A stretch of DNA of 64,000 nt from RBG-16-34-14 sp963798865 (GTDB lineage: Bacteria > Bacteroidota > Ignavibacteria > Ignavibacteriales > Ignavibacteriaceae). The notes beneath the pieces are model-generated. The model saw only the letters and a program-made list of their open reading frames with translations. It was not told the origin of the DNA and searched no databases. Location of the stretch: NCBI GenBank assembly GCA_963798865.1, contig CAWCVZ010000004.1:434001-498000 (forward strand), in the 5' to 3' direction. Positions 36,747-45,762 of the stretch are shown here, piece after piece. How positions within the stretch are numbered: position 1 is the stretch's first letter; every line of letters begins with the position of its first letter. The position numbers and the translations under genes were made by a program.

Positions 36747-37970
36747 GTGGGAGGAAAAGCAGCTCTACTTTTAGTTTGCGGATTCAGCATCCTGTTTATG
36801 GTTGTTGCAAAAAATTTTGGAAATATTACAACACGTGCCGTTACAAATGTTACAGATTATTATGACCAGACTGTGGCACATAATATTGCAGTCAGCGGAG
36901 TTAACTTAGCTGCTAACCAGGTATTTCTCGATAATAAATGGGACGCTGGTTATGACAAAATTAATTTCATGAACGGTAAACTGGATGTTAATGTCGATAT
37001 TATTGATGCATTCCAGGATATAAGAAGAATAACTTCAACCGGTACCTTTAATGGAATAACTCACCAGGTTCAAATTATACTTTCACCGAGCCGATTTTCT
37101 AAATTCGCATACTATTCTATTGATGAAGGAGGAAGTATCTGGTGGACAAATAATGATACGGTTTGGGGACCTTTTCATACACAAGATTATATGAGAGCTT
37201 ATCAACACCCGGTTTTCTATGGTAAAGCAACAACAAAAAGAGATCTGAAATATTATAGCAGTAAGAAAAAAGATTACCCATCATTCTATGGAGGATTTGA
37301 AAGAGGAATTGATCTTCCGCTTCCCACTGACGGACTTGGCCCGATTGAAAGTATCGCAGATGATGATGGATATAAATTTAATGGGGAAGATACAGTTTAC
37401 TTGACATTCGCAAAAGATAGTATTAGGTATAAATTTGAGTGGGATGATCCTTATAACACCGTTCTCGGAACTGATTTTGCTCCGAATGGAGTTATCTTCG
37501 CTAAGAATGCGGTGGTAAGACTTAAAGGTGTTGTAGAAGGACAATATACAGTTGCTGTTTCCGGTACTACAAACGCTATAGGGAAAGTTTTTCTTGATAA
37601 TGATATCATCTACAATAAGGATCCACGTGAGTATCCGGGTTCAACAGATTTACTCGGTATCGTGGCTAAAAATAATGTTATTATAACAGACAATTCAGCA
37701 AACTCTGATGATATAAATATTCAGGCTTCAATATATTCTGAAACAGACGGGTTCGGAGCTGAGAATTATAATACCAGACCTCCGAGCGGCGATATTAATT
37801 TATTAGGTGGAATAATTCAACATACAAGGCAGGCAGTTGGAACCTTTAGCAGCGGAGCAACAACACATGGCTTTAACAAAAGATATAAATATGATGACAG
37901 GTTAATGCACAGTTACCCGCCGGCTTTTCCGGGAACAGGTAAATACGAAATTGTTTCCTGGTTAGAATAA
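36747..37970 (+). CDS. Pilin-anchored beta-helix-like protein, paralogue B
   Basis: Also 407 residues, starting at GTG 36747 with GGGAG eight bases ahead. It aligns with paralogue A end to end without gaps, identical at roughly three quarters of positions by eye. The blocks LSPSRFSKFAYYS, TVWGPFHTQDYM, QHPVFYGKATTKR, and the final 30 or so residues, are unchanged. DNA differs at many silent sites, so the duplication is not recent. It has its own upstream gap of 224 bp and its own terminator, so it can be regulated apart from A. Confidence 0.7.
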   Translation: MGGKAALLLVCGFSILFMVVAKNFGNITTRAVTNVTDYYDQTVAHNIAVSGVNLAANQVFLDNKWDAGYDKINFMNGKLDVNVDIIDAFQDIRRITSTGTFNGITHQVQIILSPSRFSKFAYYSIDEGGSIWWTNNDTVWGPFHTQDYMRAYQHPVFYGKATTKRDLKYYSSKKKDYPSFYGGFERGIDLPLPTDGLGPIESIADDDGYKFNGEDTVYLTFAKDSIRYKFEWDDPYNTVLGTDFAPNGVIFAKNAVVRLKGVVEGQYTVAVSGTTNAIGKVFLDNDIIYNKDPREYPGSTDLLGIVAKNNVIITDNSANSDDINIQASIYSETDGFGAENYNTRPPSGDINLLGGIIQHTRQAVGTFSSGATTHGFNKRYKYDDRLMHSYPPAFPGTGKYEIVSWLE

Positions 37971-37989
37971 TTTTTTTGGGGATAAATCA

Positions 37990-38020
37990 AGAGGCTCTGG
38001 TATTCAGGGTCTCTTTTTAT
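37990..38020. terminator. Terminator hairpin shared by convergent genes
   Basis: AGAGGCTCTG (37990-37999) and CAGGGTCTCT (38005-38014) form a 10-bp stem with two mismatches, then TTTTTAT. It ends the paralogue B transcript and touches the stop of the convergent SPOR gene. Confidence 0.75.
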
Positions 38021-38424
38021 TTTGATGTGGATACAATCCAGGCATCTTTAAAATCTTCATCGTTTCGTAATTCATTTCTAACTTCTTCAGCTTCATTCTT
38101 ACTGGAAAATTTTTTTGCCAATCTAACTACAAAAAGATTTATACCATTATTATAAGAAACTAATATTTCCTGGTTAAGTTTTTTCCGACTTTTATCAGCA
38201 AAATTTTCTGCGTTTTGCTTAGTTAAAAACGCCCCAATCTGTATTAAAAAATAAATTTCATTTTTTGTAATTTCATTATCAATTTGTTTTTCCGGGATTT
38301 CATCAAAAACATAAGAATCATCTTCAGTGTTTTCTTCTTCCCTGGTTTCCTCAACGGAAGAGGAACAGGAGATAAAAGTAAGAATCACAACAACAAAAAT
38401 TGAATATATATATAATCTACACAT
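38017..38424 (-). CDS. SPOR-domain lipoprotein
   Basis: The 135-residue protein has a lipoprotein signal (IYSIFVVVILTFISC, Cys followed by SSS), an acidic linker, and a C-terminal SPOR domain (YFLIQIGAFLTKQNAENFADK, then LFVVRLAKKFSSKNEAEEVRNEL). SPOR domains bind denuded septal glycan, so it likely localises to division sites. Single gene, convergent with the pilin-like cluster. Confidence 0.85.
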   Translation of the reverse strand: MCRLYIYSIFVVVILTFISCSSSVEETREEENTEDDSYVFDEIPEKQIDNEITKNEIYFLIQIGAFLTKQNAENFADKSRKKLNQEILVSYNNGINLFVVRLAKKFSSKNEAEEVRNELRNDEDFKDAWIVSTSK

Positions 38425-38480
38425 GTTTATTCCACAAATAATTTTCTAAAATTTATCACAAAGATATAACCAATTAAAAA

Positions 38481-38978
38481 TTATTCAATTACTAAAAGAA
38501 TAACCCCTTTTTCAACAACCTGTCCCTCATTAATTTTTATTTCTTTAATTTTCCCTGAAACAGGAGTTCTTATATCATTTTCCATTTTCATAGCTTCAAG
38601 AATAATCAGAGAATTTCCCTGCACCACTTCATCCCCAACTTTAATTTTTATTTTCAGAATCATTCCGGGCATAGGAGACTTAATAGATGTTAAATGATTT
38701 ACCTTTGAAGATTTTATAAGTGATGAAGCTTTTTCCTGTAATGCAGTTTGGATCTTGGTTTCAATAACTTTACCCAGAATAGTTATTGTGAATTCAGAAC
38801 TATTATTTTTTTTTGCTGTAATCAAATAAGATTTATTATCAATTAGTAAATTATATGAATTATTATTCAGGTTGTTCAGATTGTAATTGTATTCTTTGCC
38901 GTCAACCGTTGCTTTATTATTTCCTGTCAAGGCTACTTCAATTTTCTTTTCATTTATTGCAACTACAAATTCATTCAT
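38481..38978 (-). CDS. Biotin carboxyl-carrier protein
   Basis: A 165-residue protein whose C-terminal 70 or so residues form a biotinyl domain: SPMPGMILKIKIKVGD, then EAMKMENDIRTP with the biotinylated Lys. The N-terminal half matches the carrier subunits of propionyl/acetyl-CoA carboxylases and decarboxylases. It overlaps the carboxylase gene by eight bases. No carboxyltransferase gene is in the window, so the acceptor substrate cannot be told. Confidence 0.88.
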   Translation of the reverse strand: MNEFVVAINEKKIEVALTGNNKATVDGKEYNYNLNNLNNNSYNLLIDNKSYLITAKKNNSSEFTITILGKVIETKIQTALQEKASSLIKSSKVNHLTSIKSPMPGMILKIKIKVGDEVVQGNSLIILEAMKMENDIRTPVSGKIKEIKINEGQVVEKGVILLVIE

Positions 38979-40464
38979 CAGTCTGCTCCAGCCATTTATT
39001 TAATGAGGATTGATTTTTGGATATTAAAACTTTCCCGTTTGATGAAGTATCGTTTTTTATTATTGTAGAAATTAGTGCGGCAGCTTTTTCTATTTCGGAT
39101 AATTCTTTTTCATCCTTTTGCTCATTAAGATATTCCCTTTCGACATAATTAATATCAAAATTCCCTTTAATAAAATCTTTTTGTTTTAAAATCCCTTTTA
39201 GAAAATAAATATTTGTTATTAAACCGGCTATATGATATTCACTTAAAGCTCTTTTCATTTTTGTAATCGCTGAATTCCGGTCCCTGCCAAAACAAATAAC
39301 TTTGGAAATGAGCGGATCATAATAGAGGGAAATTTCTGAACCGGTTATAAAACCTCCATCAACTCTTATTCCCGGGCCGGATGGTTCTATATATTCTGTA
39401 ATTTTTCCAATCGATGGAAGAAAATTATTTTCGGGATCTTCTGCATATATGCGGCATTCAATAGCGTGTCCGTTTATGCTTAAATCATCCTGCTTAAAGC
39501 TTAACTTATTTCCCGCCGCGATAGAGATTTGTTCCTTAACAAGATCAATACCAGTAATAGTTTCAGTAACAGGGTGTTCAACCTGCAAACGGGTATTCAT
39601 CTCCAGGAAATAAAAATTTTTATTCTTATCCATTAAGAATTCAATCGTACCGGCATTAAAATAATTGCAGGCTTTTGCAGCATTTATAGCAGCATTAGTT
39701 ATTTTATTTCTTGTCACAGGATCAACAAAATGTGAAGGGGCTTCTTCAATTATTTTCTGGTGTCTTCTTTGAATCGAACATTCCCTTTCAAACATGTGAA
39801 CGTAATTGCCAAATTTATCTGCAATTATTTGAACCTCAATGTGCCGAGGAGACTCAATATATTTTTCAATGTAAATATCTTCATTTCCAAAAGCCTTTAA
39901 TGCTTCTCTCTTTGTTGAATCAAATGCATCTTCAAATTCTACCTCTGAAGATATCTTTCTCATTCCTTTTCCTCCCCCTCCTGCAGAAGCTTTTATCAAA
40001 ACAGGGTAACCAATTACTCTGCTGCTTTTTATCCCTTCATTAATATCCTTAATAGGTTTTGTAGTACCGGGAACGATAGGAACATTATTTTTCTGCATCA
40101 ACTTACGAGCTTCAGTTTTATTTCCCATCATTTTCACGGATTGCGAGGAAGGTCCGATAAAGTTTATTCCGGATTTTTCAACTTCCTTAATAAAATCCGG
40201 GTTCTCGGAAAAGAATCCATAACCGGGATGGATTGCATCTGCATTAACTTTTTTAGCAAGATCAATAATTTTTTGTTTATTAAGATAAGATGAAGACGCA
40301 GGAGCTTCCCCGATGAAATAAGATTCATCTGCAAGCAGAATATGAAGAGAATGTTTATCAGCTTCAGAGTATATTGCCGCTGAGGTAATCCCCATTTCTC
40401 TGCAAGCACGGATAATTCTAACAGCTATTTCTCCCCTGTTAACAATAAGAATCTTCTTAAACAA
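38971..40464 (-). CDS. Biotin carboxylase subunit
   Basis: A 497-residue ATP-grasp enzyme that carboxylates biotin using bicarbonate. KILIVNRGEIAVRIIRACRE starts it, KASAGGGGKGMRK is the ATP loop, HMFERECSIQRRHQKIIEEAPS and EMNTRLQVEHPVTE are catalytic. Length exceeds the 450-residue fatty-acid AccC, with an extra C-terminal stretch, which suits an acyl-CoA (for example propionyl-CoA) carboxylase alpha chain. It is paired with the carrier downstream. Confidence 0.9.
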   Translation of the reverse strand: MFKKILIVNRGEIAVRIIRACREMGITSAAIYSEADKHSLHILLADESYFIGEAPASSSYLNKQKIIDLAKKVNADAIHPGYGFFSENPDFIKEVEKSGINFIGPSSQSVKMMGNKTEARKLMQKNNVPIVPGTTKPIKDINEGIKSSRVIGYPVLIKASAGGGGKGMRKISSEVEFEDAFDSTKREALKAFGNEDIYIEKYIESPRHIEVQIIADKFGNYVHMFERECSIQRRHQKIIEEAPSHFVDPVTRNKITNAAINAAKACNYFNAGTIEFLMDKNKNFYFLEMNTRLQVEHPVTETITGIDLVKEQISIAAGNKLSFKQDDLSINGHAIECRIYAEDPENNFLPSIGKITEYIEPSGPGIRVDGGFITGSEISLYYDPLISKVICFGRDRNSAITKMKRALSEYHIAGLITNIYFLKGILKQKDFIKGNFDINYVEREYLNEQKDEKELSEIEKAAALISTIIKNDTSSNGKVLISKNQSSLNKWLEQTDE

Positions 40465-40544
40465 TACTTTTCCTTAGAAATTTTTTTAATTAGCCGTATA
40501 AAAGTTCTGCAATATAAGAGAATGAATTCAGATTACAATAGTTT

Positions 40545-42891
40545 TTATTTTAGTTCGGCAATCGTAATACCTTCACCGCCAAATTCAATGGGGGCAAAAT
40601 AAAAATTTTTAATCCTGTTATGATGAGAAAGAATTTCTTTAACAGTTTTTTTTAAAGCGCCTGTACCTTTTCCATGAAGGATTTCAACCCTGTCCAATCC
40701 TGCCGAATAAGCATTATCAATAAATTTAACAATCTTAAATTCAGCTTCCTCAGGTCTTTCACCTCTTATATCAATTCTCATATCGGCTTTAACTGAATAA
40801 TAAGGATAATCCAGTCCTTTTTTTTCTTCACTTTTTTTTGCGGCTGTTTGAATAAGATCTTTCAGCGGAACATTCATCTTAACATTGCCTGCAAGTATCG
40901 TCGCTTTTTTATTATCAGGAAAGATTTCAATTATTTTACCAACTGTAGAAGTTCCTTTAACCGAAACATAATCTCCATCATGCAATTCTTCATTTTCAAT
41001 AATTTTGGGTTCATCTTTAAGGAGAGTGATATTTTTTTCTTTTATCTCTTTAATAATACTCTGAGAAGTTTTGATAATTTCTTTATCGGCTTTCGATTCC
41101 TTCAACTCCTTAACAATTTTTTCAAATTTTTTATTTATTTCTTTAAGATATTCTTCAGCGTCTTCTTTGGCTTTAGAAAGAATTTTCTTTTTTTCTCTTT
41201 CAAGCTTATCAAGGCTTTGTTTATAAAGATTTGAAAGTCCAGTTAATCGGGAATTTTCAATTTCAGCATGTTTTAGTTTCTCTTCAATCAAACGTGATTT
41301 TGATTCAATGTCCACAAGAAACTTTTCCACTTTATGCTGATCAGAATCCAGATAATTCTTTGCAAGAGAAAGAAAATCTTCATTTAGTCCAATCCTTTTG
41401 GCAACTTCAAAAGCATAGCTCGAACCTGGAATTCCCTGCTTAAAAACATAAGTTGGTTTAAGATTTTTTGAATCGAACTCCATTGCAGCATTTTCAAATC
41501 CTTCTTCATCATTAGCAATAAGCTTTAAACTCCCATGATGAGTCGAAGCAAATACGATTGATCTTTTATTTCTTAGAACAAGTAAAACTGCAACCGCCAG
41601 TGCTGAACCTTCTGCCGGGTCAGTTCCTGTACCGATTTCATCAAGAAGAACAAGAGAACCGGAATCTGCTTTCTGCAGAATATTATTAATGTTTGATAGA
41701 TGAGAACTGAATGTTGACAGGTCATCTTCAATTGATTGTTCATCACCAATGTCAATTAAAATATTTTTAAAGAAATGAAAATTAGAATCCGGGTTAACGG
41801 GAATATGAATTCCACTCTGCAGCATAAGAGAAAGAATTCCAATGGTCTTTAAAACAACTGTTTTACCACCAGCATTTGGACCTGTAATAATAATAACTTT
41901 CCACCCTTTATTTTCAACACTCAAAGGGATAGTTTTATTTCTTCCAAACTTTTTAATAAGAATAGGATGCCGCCCATCTTTAATGAATAAAGGTGCTTCA
42001 TTATTTACCGGTGGACAGCAGGCAATAATCTCAATTGAATATTTTCCACGTGCAAAAAGAGAATCTATATAACCAGTCGTGTCATGAAGTTTTTCTTAAT
42101 TCATCGGCAACAGTACCGATTTTTTTAGTTAATTCTTTTAAGATTCTTTCAATCTCTCTTCGTTCTTCAAAAGAGAGAGAAACAATATCATTATTCATTT
42201 CCAGAGTTTCTTCAGGTTCAACATAAACTGTTTGTCCTGAAGCAGACTCTGAATGGATAAATCCTTTAATGTGCCGTTTATGCTCAGCTTTAATGGGAAT
42301 GACTATTCTTCCATCTCTTAAAGTAATGTAATCTTCTCTAATGATTTCTTTTTCTTTTAAATTTTTAGTAAGCCGGTTAACCGAGCGGATTAATTCATCC
42401 TGTTTTTCTCTTACTTCTTTTCTTATTTCTAAGAGTCTTGGACTTGCATTCTCTTTTATTTCTCCATTTTCATTAATTACTTTTTGTATATGGTGTTCAA
42501 GAAGTTTATCAACAAATAACTTTCCTGATAACTGCAAAAGACCGGGAGCAATTTCCGAATTTCCTTTTATGAATTGAAGGAGATTCCTGGAAGTAATTAA
42601 TAGTTTTAATATTTCGAGAATTTTCCTGCCGTCTAAAACAACACCTTCTATTTTACTTTGCGAAAGAGAAGTATCAAGGTCGGGTATAAAATTAATTGGC
42701 GGAGGAATATCTTTAATTAGAATTTCTTTGGCTTCGCTAACAAGGTTCCCTTCAACTAAAAAAATATCAGGGTTATCTAATGGAGTAAGTGATTCAATTA
42801 TTTTCTTCCCTTTTTCAGTGATGCAGTAAACTAAAATGTATTGAAGAATTTTAGGGAATTCCAGTTTGTCAAGTACAGTTCCTGAAATCAT
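40545..42891 (-). CDS. mutS2: Endonuclease MutS2, one frameshift
   Basis: Two open pieces (42891-42082 and 41924-40545) and the bases between give one MutS2 of about 780 residues. N-terminal core: TLDKLEFPKILQYILVYC-type opening. A frame break after ADELRKT near 42075-42082 resumes as HDTTGYIDSLFARGKYSIE. ATPase: ITGPNAGGKTVVLKT Walker A, LVLLDEIGTGTDPAEGSAL. A long coiled coil and KOW-like region follow, then a C-terminal Smr nuclease domain (RIDIRGERPEEAE, VEILHGKGTGALKKTV). MutS2 suppresses recombination and rescues collided ribosomes. It overlaps cvpA by four bases. Confidence 0.92.
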
Positions 42892-43409
42892 TTTAAAGTA
42901 TCTCTGTCTCTTATATAATCCTTAATTATTTTTTTAGGTCGGGCCTCATATTTCCCTAAAAATTCAATAGTTGCAGGAATTATATTATATACTTTATGAT
43001 ATAAAATCGAATTGTCTTGCAATTTTTTACCCGGAGTATTAAAAATATTGAGGACAATCAGGAAAGCGCTCAAAACAAAGAGTATTTGAATTCCGCCAAC
43101 AAATCCGCCGGTTATCTGGTTAACAAGATTATTTACTTTATCAAACGGATGAACAAATCTTTTGATTACAGAAAATATAAATATAACAACAAGAAAAATT
43201 AATATACCTCCAATAATTTCAGAAAGATAAATTTCTATTCCTGTAAAAGATTCTATGAATTCGCCAAAAGTAAATGCAAATTTAATTGCAAGAAAAACTG
43301 CCAGTGCAAAACCTATTAAACCAATAAGCTTTCTAACGAATCCATCTTTAAAACCAAGAATAAAACCAATCAGAATAAAAAAAATTAATATTATATCTAA
43401 AAGGCTCAA
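42888..43409 (-). CDS. CvpA-family membrane protein
   Basis: The 173-residue protein has four predicted helices (LDIILIFFILIGFILGF first, with the family GxxxGFxxG-like FKDGFVRKLIGLIGF). CvpA proteins affect colicin V export and membrane stress, by an unclear mechanism. It is coupled by four-base overlaps to yqeY ahead and mutS2 behind, a pairing (cvpA-mutS2) also seen in Firmicutes. Confidence 0.85.
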   Translation of the reverse strand: MSLLDIILIFFILIGFILGFKDGFVRKLIGLIGFALAVFLAIKFAFTFGEFIESFTGIEIYLSEIIGGILIFLVVIFIFSVIKRFVHPFDKVNNLVNQITGGFVGGIQILFVLSAFLIVLNIFNTPGKKLQDNSILYHKVYNIIPATIEFLGKYEARPKKIIKDYIRDRDTLK

Positions 43410-43858
43410 CTTTTCCCCAGGAATTTTTCAACCTGCAGCTTTACAACCTTACCATCAGCTTTACCTTTAAGTTCTTTCATTACAGCCGGCATAAGTTTAG
43501 GAAAATCTTCTTTCGATTTTGCTCCAACTTCTAATGCAATTCTAATAATTTCATTTTGAATATCTTCCTCTGAAAGCTGCTTTGGAAGATAAGCCATAAG
43601 TATATTTAATTCAGCCTGCTCCTTTACAACGAGATCTTCTCTGCCAGCATTCTGATATTGTTCAATAGATTCTTTTCTCCTCTTTACAGCAGAGCTTAAC
43701 ATTTTTAATTCCTCTTCCGGATTGAGCTCTTTGTTAGCACCACTTTTTTCAAACTCTAAAATTAATGCACGAATAGAGCGTACTGTTTCAAGCCTCAGTT
43801 TGTCACCGCTTTTCATAGCGGTTTTCATATCTTCATTAATTTTTTCTTTCAGATTCAT
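43406..43858 (-). CDS. GatB/YqeY-domain protein
   Basis: A 150-residue all-helical protein: LKEKINEDMKTAMKSGDKLRLETVRSIRA start, LMAYLPKQLSEEDIQ, and the GKADGKVV tail found in the tRNA-binding end of GatB. The stand-alone YqeY family is near-universal but of unknown function, perhaps linked to tRNA-dependent amidation. It heads yqeY-cvpA-mutS2. Confidence 0.92.
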   Translation of the reverse strand: MNLKEKINEDMKTAMKSGDKLRLETVRSIRALILEFEKSGANKELNPEEELKMLSSAVKRRKESIEQYQNAGREDLVVKEQAELNILMAYLPKQLSEEDIQNEIIRIALEVGAKSKEDFPKLMPAVMKELKGKADGKVVKLQVEKFLGKS

Positions 43859-43869
43859 TTTATTCTCTT

Positions 43870-43902
43870 AAATAGAAAAGGCAGGTTAATTAGTAACCTG
43901 CC
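43870..43902 (-). terminator. Rho-independent terminator after the ExbB-ExbD operon
   Basis: On the minus strand, GGCAGGTTA and TAACCTGCC form a perfect 9-bp stem (43880-43902) with a 5-base loop, then a T-rich tail. It closes exbB-exbD-exbD before yqeY. Confidence 0.85.
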
Positions 43903-43930
43903 TTAATAATGAAATAAAACTTCAATTAAA

Positions 43931-44344
43931 TTAAATTTTTATATTTGCTGAATAGTTAATTCTTAAGCAATATGCTTTTCTAAGTTCCTGCTGAATATCA
44001 GTAACTAATCCCATATCGGAACCCTTATCAATTCTTAAGGATACTATTATATTTGGTAATGATTGGCGTTTTGCATACATAATATTTTCAACTTCATCCA
44101 GACTAACAATGCTATCATTTATCTGAATTCTTTTATCTTTACCAACCCAGATATAAGAGATGAGTCTTTTATTTTCAATCTTCTCAATTGCTTTTGCTTC
44201 GGGCAACTTGAAATCAACTAAAACAGTAACCTCTCTTAAAGTTGTAACAACCATAAAAAACATTAACAACATAAATACGATGTCAGGCATTGATGTCGTT
44301 GGTATTTCCTGTTTTACTGATGCTCTTTTCTTCGTGAATTCCAT
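43931..44344 (-). CDS. ExbD/TolR-family protein, copy 2
   Basis: The 137-residue biopolymer-transport protein has one transmembrane helix with the essential acid as SMPDIVFMLLMFFMV, and a small periplasmic domain (LISYIWVGKDKRIQIND). The Asp accepts protons from the ExbB channel. It is the third gene of exbB-exbD-exbD; the two ExbDs are clearly different in sequence and length. Confidence 0.9.
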   Translation of the reverse strand: MEFTKKRASVKQEIPTTSMPDIVFMLLMFFMVVTTLREVTVLVDFKLPEAKAIEKIENKRLISYIWVGKDKRIQINDSIVSLDEVENIMYAKRQSLPNIIVSLRIDKGSDMGLVTDIQQELRKAYCLRINYSANIKI

Positions 44345-44359
44345 CTAACAATACCTCAT

Positions 44360-44893
44360 TTATTTTTTAACAGCTTCCGGTTCAGCAAGAGATATAATGA
44401 TTGGAACTTTATCTTTTACCACTTCCTGCTCTTCTGGTTTAAGGTCATTATATCTTTTCCCGAAATTACTATTTGAATATTCATCCCTTACTTCAAAGTA
44501 AGCTTGCTTAATCTGATCAAGAGCCTGAATATAAATATTGTAATTTGTTTTTCGATCCGTTTTAACTGATACAATTAGCTTTTTATTTGACGGGAGTTCA
44601 ATTTTGGATATGATTCTTGGTTTAAGATTATTTTTTATCTGGAAAACTGAAGTAGGATTTCCATCTACAAGAACATCGCCATTTTCATTTATAAGAACAG
44701 CAGCCATACGATCCTTTGGTACCTCAACAGTTTCAACATCTTCAACGTATTCAGGTAATGTTAAACCAATACCGGTATCAACATCAATAACAGTTGATAC
44801 TAGGAAAAATAACAATAACAAAAATGCTAAGTCCGCCTGAGATGCAGTAGGAATCTCAGCAGTTCTCATAGATTTTTTTTTCAATAAAGGCAT
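44360..44893 (-). CDS. ExbD/TolR-family protein, copy 1
   Basis: A 177-residue ExbD with the channel Asp in ASQADLAFLLLLFFLVST. Its periplasmic domain is about 40 residues longer than in copy 2 and ends in an acidic stretch (KPEEQEVVKDKVPIIISL). A DVDTGIGLTLPEY segment follows the helix, as in Bacteroidota gliding and TonB motor ExbDs. It lies between exbB and the second exbD. Confidence 0.9.
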   Translation of the reverse strand: MPLLKKKSMRTAEIPTASQADLAFLLLLFFLVSTVIDVDTGIGLTLPEYVEDVETVEVPKDRMAAVLINENGDVLVDGNPTSVFQIKNNLKPRIISKIELPSNKKLIVSVKTDRKTNYNIYIQALDQIKQAYFEVRDEYSNSNFGKRYNDLKPEEQEVVKDKVPIIISLAEPEAVKK

Positions 44894-44911
44894 CTTTAAT
44901 CTCTTATTTAA

Positions 44912-45619
44912 TTAAGCTTTTTTAACTACCTGCATTTCATAAAGAGTATCAATTAATTCAACTGAACTTTCCTCCATTTCAGCAACTAACTTGTCTATCT
45001 TAGAAATAAAATAATTATAAAAAACCTGTAAGATCATAGCTACAACAAGACCGAATAAAGTTGTTAACAAAGCAATAGCAATACCTTCCGCCACAATTGA
45101 GGGTGATATTTGGGCTGCTTCTTTAATAGCATCAAATGCGGAAATCATTCCCTGTACTGTTCCTGTAAATCCTAACATGGGTGCAAGAGTAATGAAGAGA
45201 GAAATCCAGATTAACCCTCTTTCCAAAAATCCCATTTCAATTCCACCGTAAGTCATAATTGCTTTTTCTGCTGCTTCTATACCTTCATTAGCTCTTAACA
45301 ATCCTGCGTGGAAAACCGAGGCAACTGGTCCTCTTGTATTCGAGCAAACTTCCATTGCTGAATCAATCCCACCTTCTTTGAGAGCTTTTCTAACTTTTAT
45401 TATGAAATCTTTTGTATTTACACGAGCTCGAGAGAGTGTCCACACTCTTTCAAAGCACAAAGCCAGACCAACAATTAAACAACCCAGAATAGGGTGCATA
45501 AAAAATCCACCGGCATTATATTTTTCTGTTAACCAATTCATAACACCTGTATTTTGAGCCTGGTTGGTAGCCTGTGCAATCAAGCTTAGTGAACTAATTA
45601 ATAATGATGATAAAATCAT
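44912..45619 (-). CDS. ExbB/TolQ/MotA proton-channel protein
   Basis: A 235-residue protein with a hydrophobic N-terminus, three helices, and the channel signature ITLAPMLGFTGTVQGMISAF plus GIAIALLTTLFGLVVAM. With ExbD it forms the 5:2 rotary stator that uses proton flow to power TonB or Tol systems. No tonB follows, so the energised partner is elsewhere. Confidence 0.93.
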   Translation of the reverse strand: MILSSLLISSLSLIAQATNQAQNTGVMNWLTEKYNAGGFFMHPILGCLIVGLALCFERVWTLSRARVNTKDFIIKVRKALKEGGIDSAMEVCSNTRGPVASVFHAGLLRANEGIEAAEKAIMTYGGIEMGFLERGLIWISLFITLAPMLGFTGTVQGMISAFDAIKEAAQISPSIVAEGIAIALLTTLFGLVVAMILQVFYNYFISKIDKLVAEMEESSVELIDTLYEMQVVKKA

Positions 45620-45762
45620 AAAAAATTTCCTCCCGGATATAATTAATTTTTAAAGCAAAGTTAGAATAAAAAAGCTCATTAATATCGAAAAAATATGGTG
45701 TTACAATAAAGATTTTGAAAAACAAAGTCAACCATATATTTTCTTGTTTTTAATTTAATATT

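Noticed and set aside
40848..41443. Phe- and Leu-rich plus-strand frames inside mutS2
   Set aside because: They are antisense shadows of the Lys-rich coiled coil and carry no independent evidence.
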